From the NCBI RefSeq assembly GCF_965363235.1, contig NC_134849.1, forward strand, positions 57,369,122-57,433,121: a stretch of 64,000 bases of DNA, written 5' to 3'. Both the position numbers and the translations under genes were made by a program. The stretch is from Mytilus galloprovincialis (Eukaryota; Mollusca; Bivalvia; Mytilida; Mytilidae). The notes under the pieces are model-generated. The model ran no database searches. It was not told the origin of the DNA and was given only the letters and a program-made list of their open reading frames with translations. Shown here one piece after another: positions 36,001 through 50,300 of this stretch (position 1 is its first letter; each line of letters begins with the position of its first letter).

Positions 36001-39000
36001 TAAATGGGTAAATATTTTGAGATAAAAATACTATTGTTCTGTATTGGTATGTGACATTATAACAAACTATTCTGTCTGTCTGTCTGTTTGTCTATATGAA
36101 AAACCTTTTCCCTCAATACATGGTAATTTAAGGTGGTACATAACAGTACAGGAAGATAACTTTTTTATTTTTGTCAAAGGGTAAACGTAGATATTGTGTA
36201 AAAATTTTGTGAAAATTTAATAAGCCAAATTAATTTTAGTCAAGGTGTTTGGTACCATCTGAAGTAAAAAAAAAATACCACCTTGTCCAGTACAAAGTTC
36301 GAAAAGGTTAAAGACTGACCATCTTACTAGCTTAAATTTCCAATATTCCAACCTTGAAATAGATATATATATATATATATGTGTAAAATCGATGACCAAA
36401 AGTTAAAAAGTTAAATGAAAAACTAGGCCAAAGAAGTTCCTATCGCACTGTGTTCTTTTATCATTTTACATAGATTTTGTAGGAGAAAATCATTCTTTGG
36501 TGAAAAAAAATATTGATTTAAATTTATCATATTGTTAGGTAATTTAGATGCATGAGAATTAAGTATATATTTGTATGCACATATGGTATACTTATAATGA
36601 ATTGTTAAAAGCAATTGCAAAGCTGAGAATATTATTCCAGATGAAAAATGGTAATTGCAAATTCTCAGTTTTGTTTTAAAGTTTGAAAATGATTCCTAAA
36701 AATAAACTAAAAAATGGCGGCTCCTAAATATGCTGAGTTTAATATTGTTTTTCTCCTTGAAAGAAATACCCTCTTTGGTTATTTATTATATATTATTACA
36801 TAATATACTAAAACCGCTTCATCAACTTCTGAAATAACTTACAGCCGATTTCATTGAGTGTGTAGGGAAAGGTAAAATCATTGGTTAGCTTGCTTGTAAT
36901 GTTGGCTGAACCGTGAAGTCATTATTAAGTTAGATAAACTACCCTCCTTTGAAAGTAGACAAGTCCGACCAATCTATCTGTCTATAGGACTAGACTAATT
37001 CGAAAGGAGGATAGTATACCTTACCTAATAATGAATTCATAGTTCAGTTAGCAAGCAAGCTTACCAAGGATTCGACCTTTCCCTACACACTCAATGCAAT
37101 CAGCTGTAATTTCAAATGACAGCATGCATACATCAATGTTACAACACTATAACATGTTGTAAGTCAATACGTTAATAAGTGCACTAATAGAGACCAAATA
37201 CTTCCATGAAATATTAATTTTTAATCCCATTTTAACATAAAACGGTGTAACAATAGTCTCGGTACTTATACTGACAAACAAACACACGAGATTTTAGTTA
37301 AAAATTGATTTTAAACAAAAAACTATATGTAGTGTTTGTATTTTGTATCCTTCGAGATCTCTAATCAATAGTCCTTTTCGAAAAACTCCGTAACACAATT
37401 ATAATATAATATAAACATTGAATTTTACGCAACTCACATCGAAGCTATTGTGTAACAAATAATACATCTTTCATGGTTATATTGCATCCAATAATATCTG
37501 TATAAAATACAACACGCACATTAAAAGCAGATTCATTTACAATTTGTTTTTACGTCGCTAATGAACGGAATCTGACGGACTCGTGCTATATTATATTTAC
37601 TACACTAAGAATGCATAGAAATAAAATTTTAAGGAAGGATTCAAAAATTAAATTGAAATCAACTACAAAAGGACCAGCGCAGGTAAGACACCTATAATTC
37701 CATTTTGCTCACAATGGTCCCTCCGCGCAAAATTTACAACCTTAAAAAAGTTAAGTTTTTGATTACGCGAAAAATCTGCAAGTTATTGAAACTAGCATAA
37801 GAAAAGAATATCTTTGAAAATTAAAAAGCCAGGCATCTGTAGTCTTATAACTGCTACTAGTTCATTTTACTAGTTTATGTCTGTTATAAGTATTTAACTT
37901 TTGATAGTCTAATCTTTCACCAGACCGTCATTTTTGTTTTTGTTTGTTTTCGAAGCCTTCAAACTGCTTTCTTTAAGGTATAATTTTTGATGACTTTTAT
38001 AAGATATCTTACACTGACTTTTAGGAGTTTAATCCTTGTCCTTTGGTCTGTTAGTGCATAGCATAGTTGAATGTTTGGCAATCTCACCATATCTCCGGCT
38101 TCCTGTTAGAAAGACGCACTTTCGACAGAGTTCTTGTTTTTCTAAAGAATGCGATCTTATATTTATATCTTCTTTTTGTAATACATATACATGTTAAACT
38201 TGCCGTCTGCATGCTAGAACTAAGACAATATTCTAATTTGTACTTTGGTAGAACTGGGACTGAAGGACACTGAACTGTAATACTATAAACAAAACATTAA
38301 ATACTCTTCTAGTTCCTACTTCGTTAGAACTTAGAATGAAATATAGTACTATGAACTAAATATTAGTAATCGACTAGTTCCTACCTTGGTATAACTTAAT
38401 ATGACTGTAATACTAGTGCTATAAAACCAAACATGAGGTACTCTATTAGTTCCTACTTCGGTAGAATTTAGACTTAGCTGTAGCACTATAAATAAAAACA
38501 AATAGTACTCTTCTTGTTCCTTCCTCGGTAGAACTTCGACTAAACTGCATTGGCGGATCCAGTGGGAGGGTTCCGGGGGTTGGAACTCCCCTTTTTGGAA
38601 GATCAATGCATTTGAATGGGGACATATAGTTGGGATCCCCCCCCCCATCTTTTTAAAATGGCTGGATCCGCCATGAACTGTATTACTATATAAACCAAAC
38701 ATAAAGTACTAAACTAGTTCCTACTTTGGTAAAACTAAGATACTCTTCTAATTCCTACTTCGGTAGAACTTAGACTGAAATATAATACTATAAAGCAATC
38801 ATTAAGTTATCTTCTAGTTTCTACTTTGGTAGAACTTAGACAGAACTGTAGTATTAGTACTCTTCAACTGAAATTACCGCGATAGTTTTATTTCATTTGA
38901 TGCCTACTAAGATATGATTTTAGCTTCGTCATTTCAACAGATGTTTAAATCCTTCTTCATACATCATTAAACCACTTTGTTGTCACTTATCTGATTTATA

Positions 39001-42000
39001 ACTTCTAAACTACATTTAAAAGTTAAGATTTAATTACAAAAATGTGATTACATTTAAATTATATGATAAAGTAAGTCGCGTGAGATGAGATGAAAAATAT
39101 AGACTTTTATATTAATTTACGAATTCTTCGCAGAGGCTCCAGTAGTCTTTTTTATTTATTTTTTTAAATTTAGTATAACTTTATAATTGGTATAATTGAA
39201 TGATTTTGACATCGAATACAACTATTTTTGAACAGGCATGATTTTTTGATAATTAGACACGGGAAGTTTGTTAAATTGAACACTTTAAAACTTGGATTTG
39301 GCGCTTCTGCAACAAGTTAGCGACATGACGATTTAGGAAAAGGACAACAACTGGCATAGTAGACATGTGTATCATATTTCACGTATTCTTAGCAGAAGAC
39401 TCTATTTTTTGTTTTAATTTAGTATAACTTTATAATTGGTATAATCTTGACACCGAATAAAATTATTTTGGAACAGGTATGATTTTTCGATAAACAGACG
39501 CAGGAACTTTGTCAAACTGAACACGTTGAAACTGAAATTGATACTTCCTCTACAAGTTAAATGGCAATGGCATTTAGGAAAAAGAGCAAAAACTGGCATA
39601 AACATGTTTATTATATGTTACGCATTCTTTGCTGTGGGCAACAATCTTCTGGTTTTTTTTTTTTTTAAATATAGAATAACTTTATAATTGGTATAATTTA
39701 ATAGCTTTGACATCGAAAGACGCATAAAACTTGTTGTTACAAACTACATTTTTCTACACTCAGACCAGGGAACTTTTTTGCAAAAGTAAATATTTTGAAA
39801 CTGCTTTTTGTTGTTTCCTCAATGAGGTAGCGACATGTGGTATTTAGGAATAAGCCATAGAAAAAAGAAGAAGAAGAGCAAAAACTGACAGCCTCTTAGT
39901 CGGGATGATGCGATTCAGTTGCTTTGATAGACAGATAAACAAGACAATGTTTTTCTTTTAAAACCATTGTTAATATATTATTGATACAAAGAATAAAATG
40001 ATAGAACATGATAGTATACAACGTAAATAGTTCACAAGAAAAATATTGATTGTTGCCTCACAAGTGAGCTTAAACATAAGCACCAAACAATGAATAAATA
40101 TAAAAACAACCAATCTATCAGTGTAAGTGTCATGTAAAAAAACTTTCATATGTCAAAGTCTTTTTTAAAATATTCTGTAAAGCTCTTGAACATGTATCTA
40201 AAGTTTTCCGGTAACGACTTTTATTTAGCATTCATTTTTATTTCAATCGGCATTGCGTGATCGCGGACCTCGCAGAGGACATTAATACAACACAATACAA
40301 CAGCTTGATATGCATCTTATAAATAAGAAACAAACTCATAGCTTGCTGTTTGTTGTCTTTTGTTTTTCAAATGATTGGAAATTGCTCCAACGAGGAAGAA
40401 GGACTGAAATAAATTTGTTTTATATAATGTGAAACTAATTTACATATTTTCAGATCGCATAAAGAATAAGACTAGTTTACATAATGGCTTGTTTCACTAT
40501 TATAAAAAAGATGTCAAATCGAGATGACTGTATAATGAATAAGAAAGTATTATTTAATAAATAAAAAGATATCAGGAGACCACATTTAACAAATACCATA
40601 ACGTAGCTGGGCTTCCAAAATGTCGTATATGACTTTTTTTGGCTAAAAATACTTTTTGACACCAATGATCTGAGCTGGAGGAAATCTTTGGTATTTCAAA
40701 AAAGCATACAATTAGACCAATCAAAATGTTTTAAATAAGACATATTACAAAATTGTCAATGTCAGTTGTTTGTAAAGTTTGCTTCCAAAATGTTGTATGA
40801 AAACTTGAAATCGTTGTATAATGGCTTTGGGAATAAAATAATTGTACATTTCTTTATTTATGTGAAAATAATTGAAGTTCTCGAATAATCCAGCAATGTC
40901 AAAATCTTATTTCACCGCTATTTACAAAAATGTTCAAGTTTTCATACGACATTTTGGAAGCATTCATTTTGTCAAAATTTTCAAAGCCTGTTTGTGAGAT
41001 ATTTTTTTCTTGAAAAATTTGTAATTTACAACATTTTAAAAGCCCAGCGAAGATAACATTTATTGAATAGCCAGATTCTAAATACAGAATATAAATTATA
41101 TACTAGTAGTCAATGGACTTCGTATGTTCTGTAAATTAAGTCGATTTCAGTGAGATTTTTTCCCTAGAAGACTAATGTATATACATTGTACCATAATTGA
41201 TTTAAACGATATATTTTAAAACCTAGAAGACTATATTAAAGGCATTTACAAAACTGATTCTGTGTATTATATATACTTATTCGTTATTTCATAAGGGAGC
41301 TACCATTTGATTTTTATGGGGGGGGGGGGGGGGCTAGGATGAAATTTGAAAAACTTGCAAAAAAAAAAAAAGTCAGGACGACAATTTAGGTAATAAAAAG
41401 TCAGGATAAACTAAAAAAAAAAAAGGCAGGACCGAACAGAGTGAAAAATAAAAAGGCAGGACAGAGATTACAGCTAAAAAAAAATGCAGGACAAAATTTT
41501 TCATCCTAGCCCCCCCCCCCCCCCCCCCCCCATAAAAATCAAATGGTAGCTCCCTAAACCTTTATGAGATATTGAGATGCGTCCATCTTCGGCTAGTTCT
41601 TTCTCGATTAGTACAGAATTAGAGAACTGAACTAACTCATTTGGTATAACTACAACTTCATATCTATCAAGTATCTGGTATTGAAGATGATTCATTATTG
41701 CCTGTACATATCGTGTTTTTGTTTGTCGTTGGGTTGCATTCCCAGAAAGTTTCACTTGCTAGCATTATTTTATGCACGTATGTCTATGAATTACGTCAGT
41801 TCATGGTCATTATTAATACCTCGGGCATGTTACAGGGCATATATGAAAAAGTCCATACATTAATACTATAGTATGTAACGACTTATTCATTGCTGTATTA
41901 ATTTGTTGACTGAATTTATTTTACGGGGCGATGCTTGTTAATGATCTACAGACAAACTTTTTGTGAAGCTAAGATTTTTATGACAATAACAAGTGATGAA

Positions 42001-45000
42001 AAAGCGCTATCATAATTTTAATTCAAAAGAGATTTCGTGTTTTTTATTGCTTCTACAGACAAGCTTTTTGTGAAGCTAAGATTTTTATGATACAATAACA
42101 GGTGATGAAAAAACACTATGTTATAGTTATTGACCAAGCAAGTCGGTATATGGGATTTAATCTGCACAGCACGAGATGACACAATAACCCGAACGACGTA
42201 GGAGTTCGGGTTATTGGGTCATCTCGTGCTGTGCAAATTAAATTTCATATACCGATTTGATTGGCCAATAACTGTTTTAACACATGACGCAATCAATTTA
42301 CGTGAACGTTTTAGAAATGTTGACGTCATTCCGCAATCCACGGATCCTAGGAAAGTTTCTTGTAGGGTAAAGCAAGGCGAAAATACGACTTTGGTAAGTT
42401 TAAAATTAATATTTTTTTTCATATTTCTAAAATTGCGATTTAATGGTATATTTTTTTATCGCTTCCTCAGGCTTGAGTAAATGATAAAAAAAAAATGTTT
42501 TGTTGATTAAAATATTTCCGTTAAATTTATTCCCATTTTTATTTAATTGGTGACGATTAAGACTTTCACAAACTGTGTACTTTCAAATCGGTGTATGAAT
42601 ATAAAAAAAAATAACTGCAAGGGTTATTGAGTTTAAATCAGAATAATTGCTTTTGAATTTCTTTCCCTCAATGATATGCTTAGAGAGAAAAAGAAACGAG
42701 GAAGATATTATATTATTTAAATCTAAAATATCAAATAAACAGAAAATACGTTTCTCTTTCAAAACCTTTAACACCCCCCCCCCCCCCCCCCCCCCCAATC
42801 TCTTTTTATCTTCTGTATTACTTTTTAAGACACGTCCATCTAAATGAAGTCTGATTGATCTCCAGCTAATCCCCCTGTTTTAAAACAAACTGAAATATGG
42901 TCCTCATTAAATTTGGTCCAAAAATAGTTCCTTTATATTCGGATATTCAAAAAGTCGTTATAAATTCCATTGAGTCTGAAACTAATCTAAATCAGATTGA
43001 TTTCTTTATATTCGGATATTCTTAGATACAATTCTTTTTGGGCAGAAATTAACAAAAATTGTTTTAACTTTCTTTTTTACTTTAAAACACTGATATAGAT
43101 TTACGTTGTACACAAAATATAATAAAATAGGAGAAACCTTTCTTTTTTTTATTTTGAAACTACGATGTTTGTACGAAGTTTATCTTTGTCGTAATTTCAA
43201 GGCAGATGGCAGATTCGGGGGTGGGGGGGGGGGGGGGGGGGCGAACAGGTCGTTAACCCTTGGATTTGACAAAGTATCGTGTTTTAGCTTCAAAACGTCA
43301 ATATTGTCTTTAGTCTCGCTACACTCGTGGATTTTTTTTTTAATTTGATAGAATAACGCCCCATTCAAAATCAAAGAACCGCCCCTAAAGGTAAAAATAG
43401 ATTTGAACTGTGCAGTTATCTGAGGTAGTTAATGCACACCTTAGCTGTGCATTATCCAGATTATACCACAGTAAGAACAAAGAGATTTTACTCTTGCCAT
43501 GTGTTAACATTATTTTAATTCAAAAGAGATTCCGTGTTTTGAATTTTAATTAAGTGTAACTGGTGTCGATGACTTAACGTGCCCCATATTCATCTCTGAT
43601 TTTACAATGTAAACTTGTCAGACACTTTAAGTACCATTCAAATGTGGTTATATTTTCCTACAAATTCAAATGTTTTATAATAATTTAACTTTTTCATTAG
43701 AATATTGACAATTTTTTTTTACCCTTCAAAATGGTTTTTTTTTTTTTTTTGTATGGCCTATTTAGTGGACAGTTTTTTTTTAGAGAGAAATAACAGCTTA
43801 AAAGAGGGACGAAAGATACCAGAGGGACAGTCAAACTCATAAATCGAAAATAAACTGACAACGTCATGGCTAAAAATGGAAAAAAAAAAAGACAAACAGA
43901 CAAACAATAGTACACATAACACAACATAGAATAAGCAACACGAATCCCACAAAAAAAACTAGGGGTGATCTCAGGTGCTCCGGAAGAATAAACAGATCCT
44001 GCTCCACATGTGGCACTTGTCGTGTTGCTTATGTGATAAACAATCCGGTAAATAGTCTAATTAGGTATGGGTCACATTCATGAAAGGGAAGGGAATTGTA
44101 GTTACGACGTAAGGAACATATCCGATATAATTTTCGACGCATTCTTCATATATTTGTATATCTACATTCTCTACATTCTCTAAGCTATATATATATTGCT
44201 TTTGAATAAAAGACTATTATTATCATATTTATAGAACGATTTCATAAACGTTTAACTGATCGTATCATCCGTTCGGAAGTGAATACTACTGCTGCATTAC
44301 ATGATGTCTCGTCTTTTTTCAAATATCTTTCTTTATTTCATTTCAGTTCTCTCACTCACCTTTTTTCACTTTGAATTTCAATTTTAGATCATAAATAATT
44401 TTATAGCTTTAGAAACCAAGGTCCATATTGCTCATTCTTATATTTTTTATAAAAATTACTAGATTTGAATTAGATTTACGATGCTGATAATTTTAATTAT
44501 TGCACGCATATATAAATTATCAAATTTTTATTTTCTCAAGAAATTTTTCTATTTTTTCTTGAATAAATGTTATTTCATGTTATTTAATGTGCACATTCAC
44601 TTCAAATGTTCCAACTTCCCTTTTAATTGAAATTAAAATCTCGGATTTCGTCTATTAAATCTTTTGTACAAAAGTTTACAAAGGTGGCGAGATTTAATAT
44701 GGAAATAAAAAGACTTTTAAAAATTGATATTGAAGTGAAATAAAACTATTTGTAATGGGAACACCGCTTCACTTATCGTTTACGTAGTACATGAATAAAT
44801 TTAACTTTTAAAAATTTGATGTCAAAATTATGAGTTTGATTTTAATTCAAAGTTGATCATTGAGATGATAGAGTTTTAAATGGAAGGCCAAGTAAATTAT
44901 TTCAAGTTTATGACCCCTATTTTCTTACTTCTATAATGTTTTTATTTCTTATATTGTGCTGTAACATTTTCGTAGTGTACCAAGTTAGGAGAATTGTTGA

Positions 45001-47329
45001 GCGCTCTCATATTCACGTTATTTTTGCCACTGAAATAATTCCCATTTTATATTTATCTTTCAGTGGCGGATCCAGAACTTTTCCTAAAGGGGGGGGGGGG
45101 GGGGGGGGCGCTGACTGACCTAAAGGGGGGGCCGCTCCAGTCATGCTTTAGTGATTCCCTATATAATCAACCAAATTTTTCCCACGAAAGGGGGCCCCGG
45201 GCCCCCCAGCCCCACCCCCTGGATCCGCCTATGTCTTTTGTTTGCTGAGGTAAGTCCGAGATGTAGGCATACACATCATATGTACATATTGACTAATCCT
45301 ATTCAAACTGTTTGTTCTTTGAACTGTCTGAAGGAATGTCTTTTTCATCTTCTGAAAAAAAGCTTTACGATGTTAAGCGATTGTTACTGTTCCTTTTTCC
45401 CTGGCATTTTACAGCATCGTAGTCTATAAAATGGTGCTAACTACTTTATTATAATGTTGTTGGTGCGGTGCGTTCGACATCAATCCGAATTGACTAGGAT
45501 TGAGTTTTCGTGTCGAAGGTTTGCGGGTTTCTCTGGGAACTCCGGCTGCCTCCCTTCATATAAAACTGACCGCCAAAAACCAATGGTTTGAAAGTGGCAC
45601 TAAACACCAATTATCCAATAGTCAATCAGTATACCTTATTTTAATTCCAAAACTTGATTTACGAAAGATAAGAGTTTGCCTTGACGTTTTTTGTGTAACC
45701 TGAATGCAACGTTCTTTTTAGAAAATCCCTTTTTTACTCCGGGGTCTACTCTTCGCGCTAACCGTCTGGACTAAAAACTTATTCGCTTCAAGGGAAGCAA
45801 TTCCGCCACATTGACAATGTCATATTTATTTGTTTGGCCTAAATAACGTATTATAACTGGATGAACATATATCAGGAATTCAATTGAAAAGTTTATCTTT
45901 ATTATAAATTTGACAATATACATCCTATATATCGATCAATGCAAAAATGACAGGCCCTTAAAATGGACAATTTAAAAACTGAGGAATTAAAATGATTCAA
46001 ACAGTATTCATTCACAAGTAGGGCTCTCCCTGACGTGTGAAATTTAAACTGATTTTATGAATACATTATAAAGGAGAGGAAACATTTGTATACCTAATTA
46101 TATACAAATGATTTTTACAGCTTTTAAATAGAAAAATGTTTGCAGAAGATTGACGTAGTCTCTTGACGATAGTAGTTTACTCAACGTTTAAATTGAACGT
46201 GACAATGGCACTACTTAATTTTAATAATTATACAAAAGAAGTGAAATGTACATTGATTATGCATTTTGACGAGACATTCAGCTGCTGGAAATGCACATGA
46301 ACACGTGAATTTAACTTTGAAATATTGTGTTCAGCAGTAGATGGATTTTTGTCAAGTGTGTTATGTCAACATAAAAGTTAATGAAATTGATCAACACAGT
46401 TTATACAATTGGTATACTCTTCAACGTAGTGGATTTAAACAGAGCATATAGGCAGTGTCTAAAAACGAAGATACTTCACCGGTTTAGGAGTCTCTAATGA
46501 AGTCCATGTTAGTGTTCAAGCTGACGTGATTTTAGAATGTCTTTTCGTTATTTCTTGCAGGAGAAAGTTAAAGATGACGCTCCAAAATTATCTGCTAAGG
46601 AAGCCTTCAGAGCATTTGTGTATGACAGTAAGTATCTTTTATATGTTGATAGTTTTTATTCTCGTCTTGGTGAGTAAGGCTTGTAATATTGGCAACTGAA
46701 CGTCAAGGATCCATTACTGCAGTCAATCAGTTAGACTTTCAATCAAGTAATTAGAAAGTCATATAATTATTACATCAGTCAACTTATTAATCTGTAAATC
46801 ATTTATTTAGGGAATAGGTCATTCATTTATTATTCAATCAAAAACTAAGAAAGTCATAAATTATTCAATAAAGGAATAAGAAATTCAGAAAATTATTTAG
46901 TCAACTTGTCAGTCAGTTTATTATTTAATTAGAATTAGAACAGTAGAAAATTATTCAATTAGGCAATTAGAAAGTCCGCTAATTATTCAATTAAGCAATT
47001 AGAAAGTCCGCTAATTATTCAATTAAGCAATTAGAAAGTCCGCTAATTATTCAATTAAGCAATTTACTAAGATAATTTACTAAGATGTTAAATATGTTAT
47101 CCAACAGTAAGAAAGCCAGTTAATTACTCAATTTCTTCAGTTTATTTAACTAGACAGTTACTAATGAACACCATAATTTAGATAGTCGGTTAACTATTCA
47201 TCAGGCAATCAAAGCTAGTCAGTTAATTATTCATAACACAAGATGTAAATCAATTGATTTTTCAATTACTAAATTAACTAGTCATTGATTTAATTATGAT
47301 ATTCTTTAATCAGTTAGATACTCCCTGAG

Positions 47330-47366
<37 letters not shown>

Positions 47367-50300
47367 CAATCATTCAATTAATCAATACATTTACATTGAC
47401 TGTGTTTCAATCATTCTATTCGCAAACAATATCTGGTTTTGAGATATTCTTTTAATAACTGCTCTTGATAAAAGTAACTTCGGTTGAACGTTAATTCCTT
47501 CTCATTTATAGAGTTTAATTGTACCATTTGCTTGCTAAACAGCTTTCATAATGTACCAAAATGGGGAATGCCTTTTCACAATAGAAATATTAATTATTAT
47601 TTCTGTTGTTAAGTACACAGTGTAACTCTATCGTGTGTGGTTTGCCGTTGAGAAGTATATATACATTCAACCACTTTAACAAAGACTAGAAATCATTTAT
47701 TATGAGCAAGCCTCGATTTTACGTCTTTTTGATATTAAAATGTTAATAAATGGATTTAATAACTGACATACTGATCTTTTCAATTTTTACATAGATGAAA
47801 AGGAATTTTTGATAAAAGGTTAAAATATATCAATAATTCAATAAGGCTAATCATTACGGGGGTTACATGTTACTGTAAATGTCTTTTGAACGAAATAAAC
47901 TAAGCTTATGTAAAATATGAAAAGCAGCGCGGTCTAACTGTGTCAAGTCAGATCGTTCATTTTTTCCTGTCTGTTAAACTTTTTTTGGTTCGAGCGTCAC
48001 TGATGAGTCTTCGAGGGTTTCTTATCGTCGAGTTGCAAGTTGCGAGTTAAGAAATTCGAGTTGCGAGTTATAAAAGTCGAGTTGCGAGTTAAGAAAGTCG
48101 AGTTGCGAGTTACAAAAGTCGAGTTGCGAGTAACAAAAGTCGAGTTGCGAGTTACAAAAGTCGAGTTGCGAGTTACAAAAGTCGAGTTGCGAGTTACGAA
48201 AGTCGAGTTGCGAGTTAAGAAAGTCGAGTTGCGAGTTACGAAAGTCGAGTTGCGAGTTACGAAAGTCGAGTTGCGAGTTACAAAAGTCGAGTTGCGAGTT
48301 ACAAAAGTCGAGTTGCGAGTTACAAAAGTCGAGTTGCGAGTTACAAAAGTCGAGTTGCGAGTTACGAAAGTCGAGTTGCGAGTTACAAAAATATTGTTTA
48401 CACTGAATTTCAGGTTTGTTTAACATTTGATTTTTTTTTTATTTCCATGCAACCGTGAGAGATATATGTACAATAAAAGTGAATTATGTGCAAAAATAGA
48501 CAACGTGCTTACTTCTAATTTCTATTCCGTAATTGGAGTAAACTATGGGGATATTTTGAATCCCAACCTTTTCAAGATTTTTATAAATGAATTATAACGG
48601 AAATTGATGAGACTGTCATTAAAGTGAGATGGTTAGCGCCATAAAACCAGGTTTAATCCACCATTTTTAACCGGATTTTTGTGACAAAAATGTCGGTTAT
48701 TGATTTGGGGATGTACGGCGGGCGGGCGGGCGGTCGGTCGGGCGGGCGGCAATCAAATGTTATCCGTGCATTAACTCATGAACCGTTCAACCAAAGCTTT
48801 TAAAATTTTAATATGTTGTTACTGACAACTAAATGAAGGTCAAGTTCAATAATGGCGATTTTGACTTTTACCGCTCAGGAGTTATGGTTCTTGAAAGATT
48901 GAAAAATGGAGTTTCCAGTCGTTTTCGTGCATTTACGCATGAACTGTTCTACCTAAGCTTCCCAAATTTTAATATGTTGTTACTGATGACAAAATGGAGG
49001 TCAAGTTCAATAATGGCGATTTTGACTTTTACCGGTCAGGAGTTATGGTTCTTGAAAGATTGAAAAATGGAGTTTCCAGTCGTGTCCGTGCATTTACGCA
49101 TGAACTGTTCTACCTAAGCTTCCCAAATTTTAATATGTTGTTACTGATGACAAAATGGAGGTCAAGTTCAATAATGACAATTTTGACTTTAACCGTTCAG
49201 GAGTTATGGTTCTTGAAAGATTGAAAAATGGTGTTTCCAGTCGTGTCCATGCATTTACGCATGAACTGTTTTACCAAAGCTTCCCAAATTTAAATATGTT
49301 GTTACTGATGACAAAATAGAAGTCAAGTTCAATAATGACGATTTTGACTTTTACCGTTCAGGAGTTATGGTTCTTGAAAGATTGAAAAATGGTGTTTCCA
49401 GTCGTGTCCGTGCATTTTCTCATGAACCATTCAACCAAAGCGTTTGAAATTTTTATATGTTGTTACTGATGGCAAATTAGAGGTCAAGTTCAATAATGAT
49501 GATTTTGACTTTTACCGTTCAGGAGTTGTGGTTCTTGAAAGATTGTGAAATGGCGTTTCCATTCACGTTGTTGCATTTACTCATGAACCATTCAATCTAA
49601 GCTTTTCAAATTTTAAGATGTTGATACTGATGACAAAATGGAGGTCAAATTTGATATTGACGATTTTCACTTTCACCATTCATCAGTAATGGTTCTTGTG
49701 ATATTGCCAGGACACAAATAAATATTAATAAATCCGGTTTGCTGTCGTTGTGACAGCCTCTTGTCTACATTTGAAAATGCCTGTACCAAGTCAGGAATAT
49801 GACAGTTCTTGTCCATTCGTTTTTGATGCGTTTTGTTATTTGATTTTGCCATGTGATTATGGACTTTCCGAATTGATTTTCATCTATAAAGTTCAGTATT
49901 TTTATGATTTTACTTTTTACCGGATGCATTTAATGAAACCCCAGATGCTGTTGATATTAATGACCGCAGAATTGACTGCCTCGTGTATGCAGAGGATTAT
50001 TTTTTGTCTAGTTCCAAGGCAAGTCTTTCAAAAACGACTTGATAAAATTGAGAATGGAAATGGGGAATGTGTCAAAGAGACAACAACCCGACCAAATAAA
50101 AAAACAACAGCAGAAGGTCACCAACAGGTCTTCAATGTAGCGAGAAATTCTCGCACCCGGAGGCGTCCTTCAGCTTGATAGTTGATAGTTTATCCTGAAC
50201 TGTAAAATGGTGTTTAAAGGTCAATCTATTCTAAACCAAAGTGAATATGATTAACAGTCATGGAAAACTTTTAAAAGAATATTTGTATTGCGAAAAAGAT

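Noticed and set aside
42214-42392. A fourth first exon for the EF-hand gene ending at the donor ttg|gtaagt (42391)
   Set aside because: The frame that would join exon 2 has no ATG, and the ATG at 42317 leads to a stop before the donor. The left part is the arm of a hairpin element.
48022-48426. Repeat proteins on both strands (VELRVTK and CNSQLDF heptads)
   Set aside because: They come from the 21-bp non-coding array. The sister array at 51846 is open in the same way in the other direction.
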